NCBI GenBank assembly: GCA_046046915.1 | Contig: JBJOIT010000050.1 | Span: 1-19,707 of the forward strand | DNA length: 19,707 nucleotides | Origin: JBEEJZ01 sp046046915 | Lineage (GTDB): Bacteria; Pseudomonadota; Gammaproteobacteria; Burkholderiales; Burkholderiaceae_C | Direction: 5' to 3' | Part shown: positions 1 through 6,970 of the stretch, one piece after another | Numbering within the stretch: the first letter of the stretch is position 1 | Layout: the number at the start of each line of letters is the position of its first letter | The notes under the pieces: generated by a model | What the model was told of the DNA's origin: nothing | The model's database searches: none | The model's input: only the letters and a program-made list of their open reading frames with translations | Translations under genes and position numbers: made by a program

Positions 1-584
1 GGTCGGGTCCCTACGCTTTGCAGGGGGCGGGCGGCGCACCTGCCCAGACCATGAGAACCTATCGCCCCGAGAACGTTGGCAATGACGCATCGGCCAGACC
101 CTGGGAAGGTAATTCCGCGCCATTCCAGGCCCAGCCAGCGGCTGCCGAGCAGGGCTCCATGATTGGGTCTGCACTGCTGGGATCGCAAAGCTGGGGTGTA
201 CCGGCCGGCTTTGACACAGAGGGTTTCTTGAAGGCAGCGAAGGCCAATTTCATCACCCTGCAAGCGGCCTGGGACCGTTCAGACATCCCCGCCCTGAGGG
301 CCATGATGACCGATGACATGCTCAAGGAAATTCAGGCCCAACTGGCAGAGCGTGAAACGCACACTGGCGGCTCCGGTAACCAGACCGAGGTTTTGGTGAT
401 CGAGGGACAGTTGCTGGGCATTGAAGACTTGGGCGAGGCCTACATGGCCAGCGTGGAGTTTTCCGGCATGATCCGTGAAGACGTGTCCGCTGGCCCCAGC
501 CCCTTCCGCGAGGTCTGGAACATGACCAAGCCCAAGTCCGGCGGCCAGGGATGGCTGGTGGCGGGTGTGCAAGCGCTCCAGTAA
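1..584 (+). CDS. Tim44-like domain protein, C-terminal part (5' cut by window edge)
   Basis: The reading frame is open from base 3 with no stop before it and no convincing start codon; the first possible start (TTG at 18) lies inside a conserved-looking stretch, so the gene almost certainly begins outside the window. About 193 residues are visible. The first 60 are a Gly/Ala/Pro-rich linker. The rest (from about GFDTEGFLKAAKANF to the end) resembles the Tim44/MBA1-type domain found in bacterial inner-membrane proteins: an alpha/beta fold with a long first helix and an EVWNMTK strand near the end. Full-length family members normally carry a signal or membrane segment at the N-terminus, which would be outside this window. 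It lies 54 bases upstream of ubiJ on the same strand. The family role is poorly known; association with membrane or ubiquinone proteins is inference from position only. Confidence 0.75.
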   Translation, partial: SGPYALQGAGGAPAQTMRTYRPENVGNDASARPWEGNSAPFQAQPAAAEQGSMIGSALLGSQSWGVPAGFDTEGFLKAAKANFITLQAAWDRSDIPALRAMMTDDMLKEIQAQLAERETHTGGSGNQTEVLVIEGQLLGIEDLGEAYMASVEFSGMIREDVSAGPSPFREVWNMTKPKSGGQGWLVAGVQALQ

Positions 585-638
585 GTTTTAATGCCCCCTG
601 GCCAGCTCGGCCGGGCAATACGGGAATAATCGGGGACT

Positions 639-1187
639 ATGGCAACACAGTCCCCTTTTTCTTTGGTCGAGGATTTCCTCCAAAAGTTCAACCCCGGCCT
701 GACACCCCCCGCGTGGATGGTGCATGAGGTTCAGCATCGCTTGGTGCTTTTGCTGAATCATGTGCTGATGCGCGAAAAAGAGGCCACCGCGCGTTTGACA
801 CGGCAGAAGGGCCGCTCGGCATTGATACGCTGGCAGCAGTTTGAACTGTGTTTTGTCGTGACACCGGCCGGCTTGCTTGATCTGGCCCCGTTGGACATGG
901 CGCCGAGCCTGACCTTGGCTGTGACTGACTCCTCTCCTGTGGTCCTCGCACAAGCGCTTTTGGCGGGCAATAAACCTGCGATTCGGGTTGAAGGCGATGT
1001 GCAGCTTGCAGCTGAGGTCAATTGGCTGGTTGACCATGTGCGCTGGGACATCGAAGAAGACCTGGCGCGCATCGTGGGTGATGTGCCTGCCCACACGCTG
1101 GGGCAGTTGGCGCGCGGTGCAGTCGGCGCGGTGCGGCAGTTCCTCGTTGCGCGTGGGGTTCGGCCTACCGGTGGAGCATCGGCATGA
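639..1187 (+). CDS. ubiJ: Ubiquinone biosynthesis accessory factor UbiJ (SCP2 domain)
   Basis: This 182-residue protein matches UbiJ in size, in its SCP2-like lipid-binding N-terminal half (about residues 15-115, with the strands around RWQQFELCFVVTP and PSLTLAVTD) and in its helical C-terminal half (WDIEEDLARIVGDVPAHTLGQ). UbiJ binds the hydrophobic ubiquinone intermediates and helps hold together the soluble Ubi complex in the cytosol. The stop codon overlaps the start of ubiB (ATGA at 1184-1187), so translation of the two is probably coupled. In E. coli the order is ubiE-ubiJ-ubiB; here the gene upstream is a Tim44-like gene and ubiE is not in the window. The start is the ATG at 639. A GGGGA lies only 2 bases before it and an AATAAT box at 625-630, so the leader is very short or absent. 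Confidence 0.85.
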   Translation: MATQSPFSLVEDFLQKFNPGLTPPAWMVHEVQHRLVLLLNHVLMREKEATARLTRQKGRSALIRWQQFELCFVVTPAGLLDLAPLDMAPSLTLAVTDSSPVVLAQALLAGNKPAIRVEGDVQLAAEVNWLVDHVRWDIEEDLARIVGDVPAHTLGQLARGAVGAVRQFLVARGVRPTGGASA

Positions 1188-2749
1188 CACGCCTGTACCG
1201 CGGCATCTTCATCGTCTGGGTGGTGCTGCGCTATGGCCTCGATGAACTGGTCCTGACCAGCTTCGGAAAGCGCTGGCTGCATGTGTTGGCGCGTATCGTC
1301 TCGGTAGGCCGCAGGCTCGACGCTCCGCGTGGCCAACGCCTGCGCGAAGCGCTGGAGCGTCTGGGTCCCATTTTTGTCAAGTTTGGCCAGGTGCTTTCTA
1401 CACGGCGTGACCTCATGCCATTGGACATCGCCGATGAACTGGCGCGCCTGCAAGACCGGGTACCCCCCTTTGCCTCAGAAACAGCCGTTGCCATCATCGA
1501 GCGCGCGTTTGGGCGCCCGCTGGATCAGATTTTTGTGTCGTTTGATCAGGTGCCGGTGGCTAGTGCCTCGATTGCACAGGTGCACTTTGCCGTGATTCGA
1601 GATCGGGATGGTGGTGAACGCGATGTCGCAGTCAAGGTGCTGCGGCCAGGCATGCTCTCGGTGATCGAAAAAGATCTGTCGCTGATGCACACCATGGCGG
1701 GCTGGGTCGAAAAATTGTCGGCAGATGGCAAACGCCTCAAACCGCGCGATGTGGTGGCCGAGTTTGACAACTACCTGCACGACGAGCTGGACCTGGTGCG
1801 TGAGGCCTCAAGTGCTGCCCAGCTGCGTCGCAACATGGAAGGCCTCGATCTCGTGCTCATTCCGGAAATGTTCTGGGATTTCTGCAGCACCGAGGTCATG
1901 GTGATGGAACGCATGATTGGTGTACCCATCAGCCAGGTCGCGCGTTTACGCGACGCGGGTGTGGACATCCCCAAGCTGGCGCGCGACGGTGTGACACTGT
2001 TTTTTACCCAGGTGTTTCGTGACGGCTTCTTTCACGCGGACATGCACCCCGGCAACATCCAGGTCAGTATTGCGCCTGCAACCTTCGGTCGTTATATCTC
2101 TCTGGACTTCGGAATTGTTGGCACGCTGACGGCGTCCGACAAGGAGTATTTGGCGCAAAACTTCATTGCGTTTTTTCGGCGTGACTACAAGCGGGTGGCA
2201 GAGCTGCACATTGAGTCGGGTTGGGTACCGTCATCAACACGTGTGGACGAGCTTGAAGGGGCCATCCGTGCCGTTTGCGAGCCTTATTTTGATCGGCCAC
2301 TGAAAGAAATTTCGCTTGGTATGGTGCTGATGCGCTTGTTTCAAACCTCGCGCCGGTTTCATGTCGAAATTCAGCCTCAGCTGGTCCTGTTGCAAAAGAC
2401 CCTGCTCAATATTGAAGGCCTCGGGCGGGAGCTCGATCCCGACCTGGATTTGTGGAGCACCGCCAAGCCTTTCCTGGAGAAGTGGATGCTCGACCAGGTA
2501 GGCCCTAAAAAACTGCTTCGCCAATTGCGTGATGAAGCGCCGCGTTACGCCAAGCTGCTGCCAGAGCTGCCTGGCCTCATTCACAGTTACCTGAAGGCCC
2601 ATGCCCGCGACGATCAGCGTCTGTTGCGAGCCATGCTCCAAGAGCAACGTCGGACCAACAGCCTCCTTCAGGGCTTGGTCTATGGAGGTATTGGCTTTGT
2701 GCTGGGTCTGATCGTGATGCAAGTCGTGGTGAGGGTTCGGCTGTTTTAG
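1184..2749 (+). CDS. ubiB: UbiB, ABC1/ADCK-family atypical kinase/ATPase for ubiquinone biosynthesis
   Basis: The 521-residue product has all the marks of UbiB/ADCK proteins: the KxGQ signature (VKFGQ, about residues 65-69), the Ala-rich nucleotide loop (ASIAQVH, 128-134), the lysine in VAVKVLRPG (K151), the ExD motif (ELDLVRE, 201-207), the catalytic HADMHPGN (284-291) and the metal-binding DFG (308-310). The end of the protein (about 495-518) is strongly hydrophobic and fits the C-terminal membrane anchor. UbiB is needed for coenzyme Q synthesis, probably using ATP to help extract lipid intermediates from the inner membrane. It overlaps ubiJ by four bases and ends 53 bases before the fmdB-like gene. 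No key residue is missing. Confidence 0.95.
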   Translation: MTRLYRGIFIVWVVLRYGLDELVLTSFGKRWLHVLARIVSVGRRLDAPRGQRLREALERLGPIFVKFGQVLSTRRDLMPLDIADELARLQDRVPPFASETAVAIIERAFGRPLDQIFVSFDQVPVASASIAQVHFAVIRDRDGGERDVAVKVLRPGMLSVIEKDLSLMHTMAGWVEKLSADGKRLKPRDVVAEFDNYLHDELDLVREASSAAQLRRNMEGLDLVLIPEMFWDFCSTEVMVMERMIGVPISQVARLRDAGVDIPKLARDGVTLFFTQVFRDGFFHADMHPGNIQVSIAPATFGRYISLDFGIVGTLTASDKEYLAQNFIAFFRRDYKRVAELHIESGWVPSSTRVDELEGAIRAVCEPYFDRPLKEISLGMVLMRLFQTSRRFHVEIQPQLVLLQKTLLNIEGLGRELDPDLDLWSTAKPFLEKWMLDQVGPKKLLRQLRDEAPRYAKLLPELPGLIHSYLKAHARDDQRLLRAMLQEQRRTNSLLQGLVYGGIGFVLGLIVMQVVVRVRLF

Positions 2750-2765
2750 GGGCCTTGCCTATAAT
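2736..2765 (+). promoter_or_regulatory. Candidate promoter of the fmdB-DUF502-aspS run
   Basis: A perfect TATAAT lies at 2760-2765, just after the ubiB stop, with a poor -35 (TTCGGC, 2736-2741) at an 18-base spacing. A transcript would begin near 2772, about 30 bases before the fmdB start. The -10 is good, but the -35 has only partial similarity to TTGACA, so this is a moderate prediction. Confidence 0.4.
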
Positions 2766-2802
2766 CGCGGGTTCCGCTTTCAGCACTATTTTTCTCTCCA
2801 AA

Positions 2803-3114
2803 ATGCCAATCTACGCCTATAAATGCGAGTCTTGTGGGCACAGCAAGGACGCATTGCAAAAGTTGTCTGATGCGCCTTTGGTTACTTGCCCTGCTTGTGG
2901 TGCCGACACTTTCAAGAAACAGTTGACTGCCGCTGGCTTCCAGCTCAAGGGCACCGGCTGGTATGCCACAGACTTCAAGGGCGGCAGCACCTCCGCACCC
3001 GCGGTGTCGTCCACGGCTGGTGATGCCGCGCCTGCGGCCGCTGCTGCTAGCACTCCTGCACCCTCCGGCGACACGGGTGGTAGCGCTTGCGGTACGTCTT
3101 GCGCGTGCCACTGA
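2803..3114 (+). CDS. FmdB-family zinc ribbon protein with Cys-rich C-terminal tail
   Basis: The protein starts at the ATG at 2803 (MPIYAYKC, the usual FmdB/CxxC_CxxC_SSSS start), not at the in-frame ATG at 2755, which lies before the conserved region and overlaps the likely promoter. It has 103 residues. The zinc ribbon uses C8-xx-C11 and C29-xx-C32, followed by the conserved GxxLKGTGWYATDF segment. A Ser/Ala/Pro-rich linker (about 61-92) leads to a second Cys cluster at the end (C96, C100, C102, H103). The family is small, regulatory-like and of uncertain role; FmdB was first proposed as a regulator of formamidase and amidase genes, but most members have no known target. It lies two bases before the DUF502 start, and shares its transcript with DUF502 and aspS. 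Confidence 0.85.
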   Translation: MPIYAYKCESCGHSKDALQKLSDAPLVTCPACGADTFKKQLTAAGFQLKGTGWYATDFKGGSTSAPAVSSTAGDAAPAAAAASTPAPSGDTGGSACGTSCACH

Positions 3115-3116
3115 CC

Positions 3117-3770
3117 ATGCCCATCAAAAAGTATCTGATCACTGGCCTGCTAGTCTGGTTGCCGCTGGCCATCACCGTTTGGGTGATGCTCTGGTTGGTC
3201 AGCCTGCTTGACGGCGTGCTCAGCGGTGTGCTCACCGGTTTCGAGGCGTTTTTGTCGCCGGGCGCTCAGCCTTCCATAGACCAATTGCGGTCCATCCATG
3301 GTTTGGGCGTGATTCTGGTGTTCTTCGCCCTGCTGGTGACGGGGGCCTTGGTATCTAACGTCGCTGGGCGTTGGTGGGTCCGTCAATGGGACCGAGTGTT
3401 TACGCACATCCCGGTGGTCAAGTCCATTTATACCGGGGTTAAAAAGGTCTCCAACACGCTGTTTTCTAGCGACGGCAATGCCTTTCGCACGGCCTTGTTG
3501 ATTCAATACCCGCGTGCCGGCAGTTGGACCATTGCTTTTCAGACCGGGGTTCCCGGTGGCGAGGTGATGGACCGCTTGCAGGGCGACTTCGTCAGTGTTT
3601 ATGTGCCCACCACGCCCAATCCCACGAGCGGATTTTTCCTTATGCTGCCTCGTGCCGAGGTGGTTGAACTGGATATGAGCGTGGACGAAGCCCTGACGTA
3701 TGTCATCTCCATGGGTGCCGTAGCGCCCACTCCCGCGGCGCCCGGTGCGTCCGTTTCCCATCACTCCTGA
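3117..3770 (+). CDS. DUF502 family inner-membrane protein
   Basis: The start is the ATG at 3117, two bases after the fmdB stop; an upstream in-frame ATG at 3087 would lie within fmdB. The 217-residue product has two clear membrane segments (about 7-30 and 63-82) separated by a short loop. A soluble C-terminal domain follows, with the family's VKSIYTGVKKV and YVPTTPNPTSGF motifs. A Pro/Ala-rich tail ends in SVSHHS. Bacterial DUF502 proteins have no established function; plant relatives (COV/LCV) are linked to membrane trafficking and vascular patterning. Linkage to fmdB and aspS looks like a conserved neighbourhood and not a functional clue. It ends 48 bases before the AspRS start. Confidence 0.85.
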   Translation: MPIKKYLITGLLVWLPLAITVWVMLWLVSLLDGVLSGVLTGFEAFLSPGAQPSIDQLRSIHGLGVILVFFALLVTGALVSNVAGRWWVRQWDRVFTHIPVVKSIYTGVKKVSNTLFSSDGNAFRTALLIQYPRAGSWTIAFQTGVPGGEVMDRLQGDFVSVYVPTTPNPTSGFFLMLPRAEVVELDMSVDEALTYVISMGAVAPTPAAPGASVSHHS

Positions 3771-3818
3771 TCTTTGAACCGTGCCTGTCCCTCGGGGCAG
3801 ACACCCAGAAAGCAATCT

Positions 3819-5633
3819 ATGGCCATGCGTTCCCACTATTGCGGTCTTGTGACCGAAGCCCAGCTGGGCGAAACCGTTTCCTTGTGTGGTTGGGTCAACC
3901 GCCGTCGCGACCACGGTGGCGTGATCTTTGTTGATCTGCGCGACCGTGAAGGCTATGTTCAGGTGGTCTGTGACCCCGACCGCGCTGACACCTTCAAGGT
4001 GGCAGAAGACTTGCGCAACGAATTTTGCGTGCAGGTCAAAGGTTTGGTGCGTGCGCGTCCCGAAGGTACGACCAACGACGGCCTGAAAAGCGGCAAGATC
4101 GAAGTGCTTTGTCACGAGATGATCGTTCTGAACCCCTCGGTGACCCCGCCCTTCCAGATCGACGATGACAATCTCAGCGAAACCACCCGCCTGACCCATC
4201 GTGTGCTGGACCTGCGTCGTCCTTACATGCAAAACAACCTGATGCTGCGTTATCGCGTGGCCATGGAAGTGCGCAAGTTTCTGGACGCCAACGGCTTTAT
4301 CGACATCGAAACCCCCATGTTGGGCAAGTCGACGCCCGAAGGTGCCCGTGACTACCTCGTGCCCAGTCGTGTGCACGACGGCATGTTCTTTGCGCTGCCG
4401 CAAAGTCCCCAGCTTTTCAAGCAGTTGCTGATGGTGGCTGGCTTTGATCGTTACTACCAGATCACCAAATGTTTCCGTGACGAAGATCTGCGCGCTGATC
4501 GTCAGCCCGAATTCACCCAGATCGATATCGAAACTTCCTTCCTTACCGAAGAAGAGATCCGCGACATGTTCCAGGGCATGATCGTCTCCGTCTTCAAGAA
4601 CACCCTGGGCGTGGACCTCGGCGAGTTCCCGGTCATGACCTACCAGGAAGCTGCCCTGCGCTATGGCTCCGACAAGCCCGATCTGCGCGTGAAGCTCGAA
4701 TTCACCGAAGTGACTGACGTGATGACCGATGTGGACTTCAAGGTCTTCTCGGGCGCTGCCAACATGAAGAACGGTCGCGTGGTGGCGCTGCGGGTGCCGG
4801 GTGGCGCGCGTGAAAACGGCGGTCTGACCCGCAGTGAAATCGACGCTTATACCGAGTTCGTCAAGATTTACGGCGCCAAGGGTTTGGCTTACATCAAGGT
4901 CAACGACCTGTCCAAGGGCCGCGATGGCCTGCAAAGCCCGATCGTGAAAAACATCCACGACAAGGCGATTGCCGAGGTTCTGGCGCGCACGGATGCACAA
5001 GATGGCGACCTGATTTTCTTTGGTGCCGACAAGACCAAGGTGGTCAACGATGCCATCGGCGCCTTGCGCATCAAGATTGGTCACAGCGACTTCGGCAAGG
5101 CCAATGGTCTGTTCGAAAAGGCCTGGCGTCCTTTGTGGGTGGTGGACTTCCCGATGTTCGAGTTCGACGAGGATGAGCAGCGCTATACCGCCACGCACCA
5201 CCCCTTCACGGCACCCAAAGATGGTCACGAAGACTGGATGGTCACTGCCCCCGAAAAGTGCATTTCCAAGGGCTATGACATGGTGCTCAACGGCTGGGAA
5301 ATGGGCGGCGGCTCGGTGCGTATCCACCGCGCAGACGTTCAGCAAAAGGTGTTCGACGCCCTCAAGATCACGCCCGAAGAAGCGCAAAACAAGTTTGGCT
5401 TCCTGCTTGACGCCCTGCAGTACGGTGCGCCTCCCCACGGTGGTCTGGCCTTTGGCCTGGATCGCATCGTCACGCTGATGACAGGTGCCGAATCCATTCG
5501 CGACGTGATTGCATTCCCCAAGACGCAGCGCGCACAGGATCTGCTGACCCAGGCCCCCAGCACCGTCGATGAAAAACAACTGCGTGAATTGCACATCCGC
5601 TTGCGCAATGTGGACCTGCAGAAGGCCGGCTGA
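3819..5633 (+). CDS. aspS: Aspartyl-tRNA synthetase, probably non-discriminating
   Basis: The start is taken as the ATG at 3819 (MAMRSHYCG, the typical bacterial AspRS start); the upstream TTG at 3774 would add an unrelated N-terminus. The 604-residue class II enzyme has the OB-fold anticodon domain (residues 1-110), motif 2 (CFRDEDLRADRQPEF, from 218), the bacterial GAD insertion (about 290-420) and motif 3 (GLAFGLDRI, near 543). It charges tRNA-Asp in the cytosol. His32 and Gly83 (RRRDHGG and RPEG) match His31 and Gly82 of Pseudomonas aeruginosa AspRS, which are linked to recognition of tRNA-Asn as well; E. coli has Leu and Lys-type residues there. It is the last gene of its run and is followed by a strong terminator. 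Confidence 0.96.
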   Translation: MAMRSHYCGLVTEAQLGETVSLCGWVNRRRDHGGVIFVDLRDREGYVQVVCDPDRADTFKVAEDLRNEFCVQVKGLVRARPEGTTNDGLKSGKIEVLCHEMIVLNPSVTPPFQIDDDNLSETTRLTHRVLDLRRPYMQNNLMLRYRVAMEVRKFLDANGFIDIETPMLGKSTPEGARDYLVPSRVHDGMFFALPQSPQLFKQLLMVAGFDRYYQITKCFRDEDLRADRQPEFTQIDIETSFLTEEEIRDMFQGMIVSVFKNTLGVDLGEFPVMTYQEAALRYGSDKPDLRVKLEFTEVTDVMTDVDFKVFSGAANMKNGRVVALRVPGGARENGGLTRSEIDAYTEFVKIYGAKGLAYIKVNDLSKGRDGLQSPIVKNIHDKAIAEVLARTDAQDGDLIFFGADKTKVVNDAIGALRIKIGHSDFGKANGLFEKAWRPLWVVDFPMFEFDEDEQRYTATHHPFTAPKDGHEDWMVTAPEKCISKGYDMVLNGWEMGGGSVRIHRADVQQKVFDALKITPEEAQNKFGFLLDALQYGAPPHGGLAFGLDRIVTLMTGAESIRDVIAFPKTQRAQDLLTQAPSTVDEKQLRELHIRLRNVDLQKAG

Positions 5634-5664
5634 AGCGGTGATTTTTCACATCTGATGCAGAATC

Positions 5665-5692
5665 AAAGGGCGTCCAGGTGACGCCCTTTTTT
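5665..5692 (+). terminator. Intrinsic terminator after aspS
   Basis: A perfect 10-bp stem (AAAGGGCGTC paired with GACGCCCTTT) with the 5-base loop CAGGT runs into six T residues. It lies 31 bases after the aspS stop and ends 27 bases before nudB, so it closes the fmdB-DUF502-aspS unit. Confidence 0.88.
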
Positions 5693-5719
5693 GCATCTAT
5701 CGCGACGGGAACTCTTTAC

Positions 5720-6235
5720 ATGCAGGTGACGGCAGAACAGGTGAGCCTGGGTTTCAAGATTCCAGAGTCTGTCCTTGTGGTGATACACACCCCAGCGCTA
5801 GAGGTGTTGGTGATTCGGCGGGCCGATGCCGATGAATTCTGGCAATCGGTGACCGGCAGCAAGGATCATGCGGACGAGACCTGGAGAAGCACCGCCCAAC
5901 GCGAGGTGCTGGAAGAAACCGGGCTCGATTGCCGACCGGGCACCGAACTTGACGCCCGGCTGGTGGATTGGCAGCTGGAGAATGTGTATGACATTTACCC
6001 CCGCTGGCGTCATCGCTATGCGCCCGGGGTGACGCGCAACACCGAGCGTCTGCTCAGTCTGCAGGTACCCCACCCGGTGACCGTACGACTCCATGCACGC
6101 GAGCACACGGCCCAGCAATGGTTGCCTTACCGCGAGGCGGCCGAGCGCTGCTTTTCGCCGTCGAACGCTGAGGCAATCTTGATGCTTCCGCGCTTCTGCC
6201 ATGGCCCTTTGTCACAAATGGGACCGCAGGCATGA
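5720..6235 (+). CDS. nudB: Dihydroneopterin triphosphate diphosphatase (Nudix), NudB-like
   Basis: The chosen ATG at 5720 gives 171 residues; the in-frame ATG-like start at 5678 lies inside the aspS terminator stem and is unlikely. The core begins with FKIPESVLVVIHTP, as in NudB. The Nudix box runs from G46 to about residue 69 (ends REVLEETG), with one extra residue between the leading Gly and the first Glu compared with the textbook GX5E pattern. WQSVTGS before the box and the later WRHRYAPGVTRNTE segment are typical of NudB, which removes pyrophosphate from dihydroneopterin triphosphate in folate synthesis. Its stop overlaps the start of the next gene (ATGA, 6232-6235). folE, which makes the substrate, is three genes downstream. 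Confidence 0.85.
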   Translation: MQVTAEQVSLGFKIPESVLVVIHTPALEVLVIRRADADEFWQSVTGSKDHADETWRSTAQREVLEETGLDCRPGTELDARLVDWQLENVYDIYPRWRHRYAPGVTRNTERLLSLQVPHPVTVRLHAREHTAQQWLPYREAAERCFSPSNAEAILMLPRFCHGPLSQMGPQA

Positions 6236-6966
6236 CCCGACTGCGCATCGCCACCTACAACATCCACAAGGGTGTACAAGGCCTGGGGCCGGCACGTCGC
6301 CTCGAAATTCACAATCTGGGCCATGCGGTGGAACAGTTTGACGCAGACATCGTCTGCCTGCAGGAAGTGCGCAAGGTGCACAGGCGCGAGGAGCAGTATT
6401 TCAAGCACTGGCCGCAGCTGCCTCAGGCCGACTATCTGGCCCCCGAGGGGTATGCCGCCGTGTATCGCACCAATGCCGTGACGCGCCATGGTGAACATGG
6501 CAACGCCCTGCTGTCGCGTTGGCCTATTGTGGGTCACCAACATGAAGACATGTCGGATCATCGTTTTGAGCAGCGCGGCCTGCTGCATGTCGAGGTATTG
6601 GTCAATGAGCGGCCTTTGCATGTGGTGGTAGTTCATCTGGGCCTGATCCGCGCCAGTCGGGACCGCCAGTTGCGCCAGCTTCTGCAATTCATAGCCCGCG
6701 AGGTGCCGGCTCAGGCACCATTGGTGGTGGCGGGCGATTTCAATGATTGGGGCGACCAGGTGCGACGTGCCTTGTTTGCCAGTGGTCTGCGATGCCAGGC
6801 AGGGGCGCGACTGCCGACCTTTCCGGCTCGGTTGCCTTTGGCCCAGTTGGACGATATTTACGCGCGGGGCCTGGAGCCCAAGGCCCTGCATGTACCCCGG
6901 GGGCGCAACTGGTGGCGCATGTCCGACCACCTTCCCCTGATTGCCGAATTCGAGTGGGCCGGCTAG
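6232..6966 (+). CDS. Endonuclease/exonuclease/phosphatase family protein, YbhP-like
   Basis: This 244-residue protein has the complete EEP (DNase I-like) active site: N10 in ATYNIHKG, E45 in CLQEVRK, H135 in VVHLGL, D169 and N171 in GDFND, D208 in LDDIY and the closing D232-H233 (SDHLPL). It begins within the nudB stop codon and ends four bases before clsB. In E. coli the homologous pair ybhP and clsB (ybhO) is also adjacent, which supports the YbhP assignment and suggests a phospholipid-related or phosphodiester substrate, though the substrate of YbhP is not established. No signal peptide is seen, so action in the cytosol or at the inner face of the membrane is likely. Confidence 0.85.
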   Translation: MTRLRIATYNIHKGVQGLGPARRLEIHNLGHAVEQFDADIVCLQEVRKVHRREEQYFKHWPQLPQADYLAPEGYAAVYRTNAVTRHGEHGNALLSRWPIVGHQHEDMSDHRFEQRGLLHVEVLVNERPLHVVVVHLGLIRASRDRQLRQLLQFIAREVPAQAPLVVAGDFNDWGDQVRRALFASGLRCQAGARLPTFPARLPLAQLDDIYARGLEPKALHVPRGRNWWRMSDHLPLIAEFEWAG

Positions 6967-6970
6967 TTTC

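Noticed and set aside
3150..5594. An 814-codon open frame on the minus strand opposite DUF502 and aspS
   Set aside because: Long antisense frames are common opposite GC-rich genes with biased codon use. It has no recognisable domain, covers two unmistakable genes and crosses their junction.
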